Source of the DNA: Flavipsychrobacter stenotrophus
Lineage (GTDB): Bacteria > Bacteroidota > Bacteroidia > Chitinophagales > Chitinophagaceae
DNA: 8,284 nucleotides
Assembly: GCA_947371715.1 (NCBI GenBank)
Contig: CANBQQ010000125.1
Location: forward strand, 1 to 8,284
Direction of reading: 5' to 3'
The translations under genes and the position numbers were made by a program. Of this stretch, positions 1-4,759 are shown in pieces (the first letter of the stretch is position 1; every line of letters begins with the position of its first letter). The notes under the pieces are model-generated. The model searched no databases. It saw only the letters and a list, made by a program, of their open reading frames with translations, and was not told the origin of the DNA.

Positions 1-134
1 ATAATCCACGACCTAAAGGTCTTGGCAACTAATATGGCATATGGAGCATATTGTGTCATTGGTATACTGGGTAGCTGTAGTGGGGCCATCTGAAGCAAAT
101 CATGCCGGTGCTCATTTTTAATATCTAAACACCA

Positions 135-872
135 CTATTTATTCCTCCCTTTATGATCGGGGTAAAGTTCCTGAACAATGCGGCTCTGCCAGTATTGTTT
201 GGTGTCAACATTCATGGCGCTGAGCTTGCCGTAAAATGCCGCACCGGTGTCTATGTTCCATACGTTACAGCCCTGCATGGGTTCTTCAACATCGTAGTAC
301 AGTGTAGGGGTATGGCCTATAAATATTTCATCGTAAAGCAGTAGTCGCTTAGGGTAGAGTTTTGAGTCTTTCGCTATGCGGGTGTCCATAGTCCGGGCCA
401 CTTCCCACAAGGTTCTGTCCCACGAGTAGTTGCTCTCAAAAGGCTCTTTGGCAGGGCCGTGCATAGATGCGAAACCGGCATGAATGAACAATCTGCCATT
501 GTCGTCTTCGTAATAGTTGATGAGCTTGTTGAAAAACGCAATATGCTTTAGCTTTCTTTCCGCACCTATCCCTTTATAGCTGTCTACAGTGGCTATGCCG
601 CCATGGAATAGCCATGTAGTATCGGGTGCGCCACCATTCAACCATTCTGCACACCATAGGTCATGATTGCCTTTTATGAAGATGCAGTCATATTGTGTGT
701 CCAGCTCTATGAGGTAGTCAATTACCTGTGCCGATTCCGGCCATCCATCTACATAATCTCCAAGAAATATAAGTTGATCATTGTCCTTTAGTTTCAGTGC
801 AGCTATCACCTGCTGCAAAGCCGCTAATGCCCCATGTATATCGCCTATTACAAATGTTCTTTGCTGTTGCAT
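135..872 (-). CDS. PPP-family metallophosphatase (serine/threonine phosphatase-like)
   Basis: This gene encodes a 245-residue cytoplasmic metallophosphoesterase of the PPP (calcineurin-like) superfamily. These enzymes hydrolyse phosphoesters, typically protein phosphoserine/threonine or dinucleoside polyphosphates, at a two-metal centre. The metal-site motifs appear in order: GDIHG (residues 10-14), GDYVDG (38-43), GNHD (68-71), HAG (131-133) and GHTP (186-189). The usual GDxVDRG motif has Gly-Trp in place of Arg-Gly; I recall this variant as normal for Bacteroidota homologues. There is no signal peptide. I chose the ATG at 870-872, giving MQQQRTFVIGDIHG, because PPP phosphatases usually start just before the first motif. 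A TTG nine codons upstream (897-899) is possible. The gene is the last of three co-oriented genes, 30 bases after the stop of the secreted-protein gene. Its substrate cannot be read from sequence; protein phosphatase and ApaH-like activity both remain possible. Confidence 0.9.
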   Translation of the reverse strand: MQQQRTFVIGDIHGALAALQQVIAALKLKDNDQLIFLGDYVDGWPESAQVIDYLIELDTQYDCIFIKGNHDLWCAEWLNGGAPDTTWLFHGGIATVDSYKGIGAERKLKHIAFFNKLINYYEDDNGRLFIHAGFASMHGPAKEPFESNYSWDRTLWEVARTMDTRIAKDSKLYPKRLLLYDEIFIGHTPTLYYDVEEPMQGCNVWNIDTGAAFYGKLSAMNVDTKQYWQSRIVQELYPDHKGRNK

Positions 873-902
873 TTTTTGCCTCCAGATCTTTTTCCTCAAA
901 CA

Positions 903-1661
903 CTAAATCCCATTCTCCGTCCACGAATTCTCATCATCGGGGAACATTACATGGCTGGTGAGGCGGTTGCGGTCATCGAATTTGAACTGGTGAATGATCA
1001 TTTGTTTTTCGCCGTTCACATCATTAGCCACACCTATGTAAAAGACCGACCTGTTAGATGCGTCAAGGTAGTGCTGGCGGCGCTCATCATACTTAAAGCC
1101 GTACTGCACCCTTGCAAACTTGTTGTAGCTCCAGAAATCCCAGTCGTAAAAGTCTTTTGATTCCAGCAGTACAGATCCTTTGAAGAGTGCTTTTCTGTAT
1201 TGCTCAGGCGATATCAGAAATCCATTGGCCATATCATTCAATATAAGGTAACAATAGGCTTTGTCGGTATTGGTAAATGCAATGTCAGATCGGGTCATGA
1301 GCCTGTTGAATGCCGGCGGATTTTCTACATCAACCGGCTCGCCCGACTTCACATAAACGGCAAAGTGGCGTTTGGGGCATAGCTCGCAAGTCACCTTGTT
1401 GCCATTTATAGCAGAGCGCCCCGGCAGAAAGGAGAAGATCTTTATATGAGGGAAATAGCCTTTAAATACTTCGTAAGCATTGCCATAGTACCTGCCACCT
1501 ATTATCTCTTCGGCAGTTGCCGAATGATTCAGCGACTGCTCGTACCTCAGGCCTATCAGCTTCTTCAGGCTATCGTCTGCAAGTTGGGCATGCGTATGAT
1601 TGGCTAGTATAGCCAGCAATACCTGCAACAGTAAGTAATATTTTATCCTCGACATGCGCAT
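903..1661 (-). CDS. secreted protein of unknown function
   Basis: I do not recognise this 252-residue protein. It begins with a clear signal peptide: MRMSRIKYY, a Leu/Ala/Ile-rich core (residues 9-20) and a likely cleavage after THA near residue 25. It is therefore probably periplasmic or otherwise exported. The mature part is mixed and globular, with many Tyr, Phe and Asp residues. It has a CELC (CxxC) pair at Cys92 and Cys95, a further Cys at 137, and an aromatic stretch (FYDWDFWSYN) at 171-180. No lipobox, T9SS sorting domain or transmembrane segment is visible. I chose the ATG at 1659-1661, or the one at 1653-1655 two codons later. The frame stays open to 1760, but that extension lies inside the kinase gene and would put 33 non-signal residues before the signal peptide. 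The start lies 13 bases after the kinase stop codon, so co-transcription is likely. Confidence 0.8.
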   Translation of the reverse strand: MRMSRIKYYLLLQVLLAILANHTHAQLADDSLKKLIGLRYEQSLNHSATAEEIIGGRYYGNAYEVFKGYFPHIKIFSFLPGRSAINGNKVTCELCPKRHFAVYVKSGEPVDVENPPAFNRLMTRSDIAFTNTDKAYCYLILNDMANGFLISPEQYRKALFKGSVLLESKDFYDWDFWSYNKFARVQYGFKYDERRQHYLDASNRSVFYIGVANDVNGEKQMIIHQFKFDDRNRLTSHVMFPDDENSWTENGI

Positions 1662-1674
1662 TGTACAATGTTTT

Positions 1675-3288
1675 TTATTCAAAATTTGTTTGCGAAACAG
1701 GCAATATGACAGTGAATGCAGCACCCTTGCCCAGTTCACTTTCCGCGTAGATCTGCCCATGGTGGTTCTCCGCGATCTTCTTGCAGATGGCCAACCCTAT
1801 ACCCGTCCCCTCATGCGTCTTCTCCAGCCGCTGAAATGTTTCGAAGATCCTGTCTGCAAATTTAGCTTCAAAGCCAATACCATTATCGGAAAAGGTGATC
1901 TTGTAAAACTGCTCTGCATCCCAAAGCCTCTTTTCCTGACCGGAAAATTTAAAATGCGCTCTTATAAAATCACTATTCACAATGTCTGCTCCTTTTATCG
2001 ATGATGCATTAATGCTGATAACCGGCGGACGTTCTGGGTTGGCAAATTTTATAGCATTGGTAATAAGGTTCTGAAACAGCTGATACATTTGTGTATTATT
2101 CGCATCTACCAAAGGTAGTTTTGCGGGTATAATTACCACGCCACTGTTTTCAATGAGCACCTCCAGATTGCTGACTACCGTTTTCAGTACCTCATTCAAA
2201 TCGGTTTTGCTATAGGTCAGATTTGTATCGGCAGTAGCTATCTGAGAAAATGTGAGAATATCATCTATCAGCTTTTTCATTCTTGCGGCTGCATCATCTA
2301 CCTTGCTGAGATACAACGCCCCGTTGCCTGCCAGTTCCGTATTCTCCCCCTGCAACCTGGATATGAATGTTCTTATCTTTCTTAGTGGTTCCTGCAGATC
2401 GTGAGAGGCAACGTAGGCAAATTTCTCCAGCTCGGCATTTTTCATTTCCAGCTCAGCGGTCTTTATTCTCAGCTCCTGCTCTATTACCCTTTGTTCGGTC
2501 ATATCCTGGGCGGTGCCCTTCATTCTGATAACTTCTCCCTTGTCATTGGTAATCACGTCCCCGTTAGCAAATATTGTCTTTATGTGACCGTCGGGGGTTA
2601 CCACGCGATGATAGAATGTAGGAAATTTCTTTTCTATAAATGCCTGTTTCATCAGGTCATCTACATAGGTCTTATCATCGTGGTGTATCCTTCCCAAGTA
2701 TCGGTCATATGAAAATACTTCGTTCACATCTTCTACGCAAAAGATGCGGTACAGATTATCAGACCAGGTAACAGTATCGGTAATTACGTCCCAGTCCCAA
2801 TGGCCCAGTCTCGCTATCTCCTGAGCTTCATTAAGCAGTTTTATTTTTATGCCCAGTTCTTCCTCTGCCTTCCTGCGTTGTTCTACTTCCAGTTCCAGTT
2901 CGGCTGCAGTTTTAAGGGAGAAGGCTGTGGGCAACAGGCGGATCAGGTAATACACGGTAACCCAGCTGATGATACCCGTTATAAATCGTGCAAGGGCGCT
3001 GAGCCTGTAAACGGGATACCAGAAGGTAATTGCATCTAGCAGATGGGTAAAACCGCAGGCCAGGATGAATGCCGCAAAGAGGAAATAGATCTTATGGAAA
3101 CGTGCACTGGTTTGTTTGGCTATATACCGTACTATAAGTACCGGCATAGTGAAGTATGCTGAGAATACCAGCAGGTCGCTGATGATGTACAACCATCCGT
3201 GAAAATCGGTCCAGCGGCCGCAATGCCAGCGCGGCGGCCAGGATGATGTATCTAATATCCCACTAAAAAACTCAACCACCTGATCCAT
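1675..3288 (-). CDS. PAS sensor histidine kinase with ethylene-receptor-like membrane domain
   Basis: This is a 537-residue membrane histidine kinase. Residues 31-125 form three membrane helices that align without gaps, at a constant offset of 13, with the plant ethylene receptor ETR1. Asp38, Tyr45, Pro49, Cys78 and His82 match ETR1 Asp25, Tyr32, Pro36, Cys65 and His69, and CGFTH matches CGATH of the copper site. A short coiled segment (124-150) leads to a PAS domain (about 150-268). A second coiled linker precedes HisKA, with the phospho-acceptor His296 in ASHDLQEP. The HATPase domain shows the N box (QNLITNAIKF, Asn407/411), G1 (DNGIGF, 468-473), the F box and G2 (GTGIGL). There is no receiver domain. 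As family knowledge, kinases of this type autophosphorylate and pass phosphate to a response regulator; none is encoded in this window. The ATG at 3286-3288 starts just before the WPPRW segment typical of bacterial relatives. The true ligand is unknown: ethylene, another small molecule, or copper itself. Confidence 0.93.
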   Translation of the reverse strand: MDQVVEFFSGILDTSSWPPRWHCGRWTDFHGWLYIISDLLVFSAYFTMPVLIVRYIAKQTSARFHKIYFLFAAFILACGFTHLLDAITFWYPVYRLSALARFITGIISWVTVYYLIRLLPTAFSLKTAAELELEVEQRRKAEEELGIKIKLLNEAQEIARLGHWDWDVITDTVTWSDNLYRIFCVEDVNEVFSYDRYLGRIHHDDKTYVDDLMKQAFIEKKFPTFYHRVVTPDGHIKTIFANGDVITNDKGEVIRMKGTAQDMTEQRVIEQELRIKTAELEMKNAELEKFAYVASHDLQEPLRKIRTFISRLQGENTELAGNGALYLSKVDDAAARMKKLIDDILTFSQIATADTNLTYSKTDLNEVLKTVVSNLEVLIENSGVVIIPAKLPLVDANNTQMYQLFQNLITNAIKFANPERPPVISINASSIKGADIVNSDFIRAHFKFSGQEKRLWDAEQFYKITFSDNGIGFEAKFADRIFETFQRLEKTHEGTGIGLAICKKIAENHHGQIYAESELGKGAAFTVILPVSQTNFE

Positions 3289-3658
3289 AATGACTGCAAA
3301 ATATCTACTGTATACGATAGTGCAATGAAAATATAAAAAAAGACAGATAGACTAGTGCCAAAGAAGGGGAATTCCGGCCTTTTTATCAGGCGATAGAAAT
3401 TCCAATCATACCATTTCTGACCCTCCTAAAAACATATCCACAGAAAATAACCTCGTTCAAACCCTTGCCCAAAGCGCATTTCAGCCTATTTTTTCGGGAA
3501 TTTTGTGGATATGTTTATTTTAAAAAGTCATTTCTTCAGATTAATTTACACCCGATTAATGAAAATCTCATTCAGTACTTGCCGAAGGAGAATAAATTAC
3601 TCGACGCTCTTTGACATTATGAACCCTATGAAAAACAATTTCCACCTGCCACTCTGGT
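3289..3658. other. gene-free upstream region of the kinase cluster
   Basis: This 370-base AT-rich stretch has no supported coding frame. It must contain the promoter of the three-gene kinase cluster if that cluster has its own, but I found no convincing Bacteroidota-type TTTG / TAnnTTTG promoter pair. It contains the inverted repeat 3430-3516, listed separately, and a small TTTGACATTATGAA stretch near 3610-3624 that I cannot interpret. Confidence 0.5.
3430..3516. repeat. 13-bp perfect inverted repeat with DnaA-box-like arms
   Basis: The arm AAACATATCCACA at 3430-3442 is repeated exactly as its reverse complement at 3504-3516, with 61 bases between. Each arm contains ATATCCACA, one base away from the canonical DnaA box TTATCCACA. 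The spacer and flanks are AT-rich. A paired protein-binding site, a long hairpin or an old mobile-element end are all possible; nothing here decides. Confidence 0.6.
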
Positions 3659-3684
3659 AAAGACGCATAATTGCGTCTCCTATG
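3659..3684. repeat. short palindromic repeat, family E, copy 1
   Basis: The core AGACGCA-TAAT-TGCGTCT (3661-3678) is a 7-bp stem with a 4-base loop. A 20-base block (3659-3678) recurs exactly at 4301-4320, and both copies are followed by a near-identical CTATGC tail. It resembles the extragenic palindromes common in Bacteroidota genomes. Confidence 0.75.
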
Positions 3685-3723
3685 CGGCTGGGCGATGCAC
3701 AAACATATAAACCCCAGCCACTC

Positions 3724-3768
3724 GTCGAAGCGTCTTGCTACATGCAAGCGTCCGCATCCGAAAAATTA
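3724..3768. repeat. interspersed repeat, family A, copy 1 (degenerate)
   Basis: This shares GTCGAAGCGTCT, the 16-base block ACATGCAAGCGTCCGC (3740-3755) and CGAAAAAT with copy 2 at 3944-3998. It lacks about 10 bases in the middle, and the second hairpin found in copy 2 is eroded here. Confidence 0.75.
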
Positions 3769-3789
3769 TCGAGGCAGTAGCAGTAAAAA

Positions 3790-3839
3790 GTGGCACCATG
3801 TGGCAGAAAGTAGCAGAAAGTGGCTGAGAGTGGCAATTT
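3790..3839. repeat. 10-bp tandem array, five GTGGC-type units
   Basis: Five units follow one another with exact 10-base spacing, starting at 3790, 3800, 3810, 3820 and 3830. They read GTGGCACCAT, GTGGCAGAAA, GTAGCAGAAA, GTGGCTGAGA and GTGGCAATTT. A period of one helical turn places the GTGGC motif on one face of the DNA. The array sits between the two family A repeats. Confidence 0.75.
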
Positions 3840-3894
3840 GTTAAAACGAGCCGAAAAGCCCACTCAGTATGTCATTCAGCCGAATTACCTGATT

Positions 3895-3943
3895 AAAAAC
3901 TGCCACTTTTCAGAAAAACTGCCACTTTTTGAAATTACCACTT
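3895..3943. repeat. inverted TGCCACTTTT copies facing the tandem array
   Basis: AAAAACTGCCACTTTT occurs exactly at 3895-3910 and again at 3914-3929 (19-base period). A decayed third copy, CCACTT, lies at 3938-3943. These are reverse complements of the GTGGC units at 3790-3839. AAAAAGTGGCA at 3785-3795 pairs perfectly with TGCCACTTTTT at 3920-3930, so the whole block can fold back on itself. Confidence 0.75.
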
Positions 3944-3998
3944 GTCGAAGCGTCTCGCTTTGTCCCGAGACATGCAAGCGTCCGCTTGCGAAAAATCA
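3944..3998. repeat. interspersed repeat, family A, copy 2 (double hairpin)
   Basis: This is the fuller copy of the repeat at 3724-3768. It folds into two consecutive hairpins: GTCTCG...CGAGAC (about 3952-3971), and GCAAGCG-TC-CGCTTGC (3974-3989), a perfect 7-bp stem. The architecture resembles REP/BIME-type extragenic palindromes. Confidence 0.75.
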
Positions 3999-4042
3999 CC
4001 TGCAAAATGTAGGTGCTAAAACCTTCAGCCCTGCAACAACCA
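3997..4042. repeat. interspersed repeat, family C, copy 1
   Basis: This shares CACCTGC, GTAGG and TTCAGCCCTGCAACAACCA with copy 2 at 4248-4294. The internal stem is imperfect here, with mismatches against TTCAGCCC. Confidence 0.7.
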
Positions 4043-4051
4043 TCCCATGGC

Positions 4052-4087
4052 GTGTCATTGCGAGCCCTTCGCGAAGCAATCTTACGT
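4052..4087. repeat. interspersed repeat, family D (GTCATTGCGA), copy 1
   Basis: This 36-base repeat matches 4183-4218 at 32 of 36 positions; all four differences are transitions. It belongs to the GTCATTGCGAG...GAAGCAATCT type of extragenic repeat that I recall from many bacterial genomes. The ends ATTGC and GCAAT can pair. Confidence 0.8.
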
Positions 4088-4128
4088 AACATCATCAGAT
4101 GTGGCTTAGCTACAGCAGCACAGTCGCT

Positions 4129-4156
4129 GTAAGATGGCTTCGTTCCTCGCCATGAC
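4129..4156. repeat. interspersed repeat, family D, inverted degenerate copy
   Basis: The reverse complement reads GTCATGGCGAGGAACGAAGC followed by CATCTTAC. It is a diverged copy of family D in the opposite orientation, placed between the two direct copies. Confidence 0.65.
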
Positions 4157-4182
4157 CAGTTTGGGAGGGTTTTGCAAGCGGT

Positions 4183-4218
4183 GTGTCATTGCGAACTTTT
4201 CGTGAAGCAATCTTACGT
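4183..4218. repeat. interspersed repeat, family D, copy 2
   Basis: This is the direct copy of 4052-4087, starting GTGTCATTGCGAAC and ending GAAGCAATCTTACGT. The spacing between the two direct copies is 131 bases. Confidence 0.8.
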
Positions 4219-4247
4219 TTGGACGTATTCGTTTTGGGTCACTATTT

Positions 4248-4294
4248 CACCTGCGACACGTAGGGGCTGAAAATCTTCAGCCCTGCAACAACCA
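4248..4294. repeat. interspersed repeat, family C, copy 2 (intact hairpin)
   Basis: This copy of 3997-4042 carries a perfect 8-bp stem, GGGCTGAA-AATC-TTCAGCCC, and ends in CTGCAACAACCA. It looks like the better preserved copy. Confidence 0.7.
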
Positions 4295-4300
4295 AAAGAA

Positions 4301-4325
4301 AAAGACGCATAATTGCGTCTCTATG
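4301..4325. repeat. short palindromic repeat, family E, copy 2
   Basis: This has the same 20 bases as 3659-3678, including the AGACGCA/TGCGTCT stem, followed by CTATGC. The two E copies bracket families A to D. Confidence 0.75.
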
Positions 4326-4357
4326 CAGCAGAACAACATAGCACTTTCGTTCTCATA

Positions 4358-4470
4358 ATCGGGCACGATCGGGCATTCCCAAAAAATACAAACTGTTGAA
4401 AAACAATTAATTAACCCAAAGTCATGCCCGATTAAAATTTACTTTTCATCGGGCATCCCCTGAAAAATAC
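4358..4470. repeat. cluster of ATCGGGCA motifs with a 9-bp inverted pair
   Basis: ATCGGGCA occurs at 4358, 4368 and 4448 on the plus strand and inverted at 4424-4432. The copies at 4424-4432 and 4448-4456 form a perfect 9-bp inverted repeat with a 15-base spacer. The blocks 4368-4389 and 4448-4470 are longer direct repeats, sharing GGGCAT, CCC and AAAAATAC. Confidence 0.65.
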
Positions 4471-4476
4471 CCGTTG

Positions 4477-4655
4477 TTCGCCGTTGTCGGTCTTATGATC
4501 TCAAGTGTTCGAAACGTGATAAAACAGGTCTGAAAGACCGAAATATAATAGCCCGGGGTGTAGCCCCGGGTATTAAAAAAAGAAGTGATCCTAGCCCTGT
4601 AAGCTTGCCTGCCGGTAGGCAGGGGCGAAAGAAATTTCGTCGTTGTCGGTCTTAT
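4477..4655. repeat. composite palindromic element bounded by 20-bp direct repeats
   Basis: The ends 4477-4496 and 4636-4655 agree at 19 of 20 bases (TTCGnCGTTGTCGGTCTTAT). Between them lie successive hairpins: GGTCT-GAA-AGACC (4527-4539); CCCGGGG-TGTAG-CCCCGGG (4552-4570); and GCCC (4594-4597) pairing with GGGC (4623-4626) around a nested CCTGCC-GGTA-GGCAGG stem (4608-4623). The frame open on the minus strand across this block is a by-product of the repeat and is not called as a gene. It may be a non-autonomous repeat element, but there is no proof of mobility here. Confidence 0.65.
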
Positions 4656-4693
4656 TACCATCAGGCCGGCTCTTTTTGAGGAAAAAGGCGGAT

Positions 4694-4724
4694 AAAAAAA
4701 GCCGCACCGATTTTTCGGTGCGGC
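4694..4724 (-). terminator. intrinsic terminator of the DUF4394 gene
   Basis: Read on the minus strand this is a perfect 10-bp GC-rich stem (GCCGCACCGA / TCGGTGCGGC, 4701-4724) with a 4-base loop. A run of seven T (plus-strand A at 4694-4700) follows directly. It lies 36 bases past the stop codon of the large secreted protein gene, so it should separate that gene from the repeat region and the kinase cluster. Confidence 0.9.
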
Positions 4725-4759
4725 TCTGATATATAGTACTTGATGACTAATTTTTCGAA

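Noticed and set aside
38..43. Missing Arg in the phosphatase GDxVDRG motif as a sign of inactivity (protein residues 38-43).
   Set aside because: All metal ligands are present, and GDYVDGW is, as I recall, the normal form in Bacteroidota members of this family.
1..134. Possible 3' end of a plus-strand gene (frame ending NPRPKGLGN at 30, or another frame open to 93).
   Set aside because: Nine or thirty residues with no recognisable motif and no start in the window. It cannot be distinguished from chance. No tRNA fold was seen either.
873..899. Longer start for the phosphatase at the TTG at 897-899.
   Set aside because: The nine added residues are basic and unlike the family, whose members begin just before the GDxHG motif. 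The ATG at 870-872 fits better.
1662..1760. Upstream extension of the secreted-protein gene into the kinase gene.
   Set aside because: It would overlap the kinase coding sequence by 86 bases and place 33 residues ahead of an obvious signal peptide.
3289..3350. Kinase promoter with TATTTTG close to the ATG and TTG 19 bases upstream.
   Set aside because: The -7 box lacks a base compared with TAnnTTTG, and it lies so close to the ATG that the transcript would be leaderless. Not strong enough to call.
3785..3943. CRISPR-like array of short repeats.
   Set aside because: Units are 10 or 19 bases with no unique spacers of 25-45 bases, and there are no cas genes in the window.
3820..4089. 89-codon plus-strand open frame across the repeats.
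   Set aside because: It runs through repeat families A, B, C and D and has no domain-like composition. The frame is a by-product of repeat sequence.
4446..4661. 71-codon minus-strand open frame in the composite element.
   Set aside because: It is made up of the hairpin arms and direct repeats of the element. Such translations recur wherever this kind of repeat is found.
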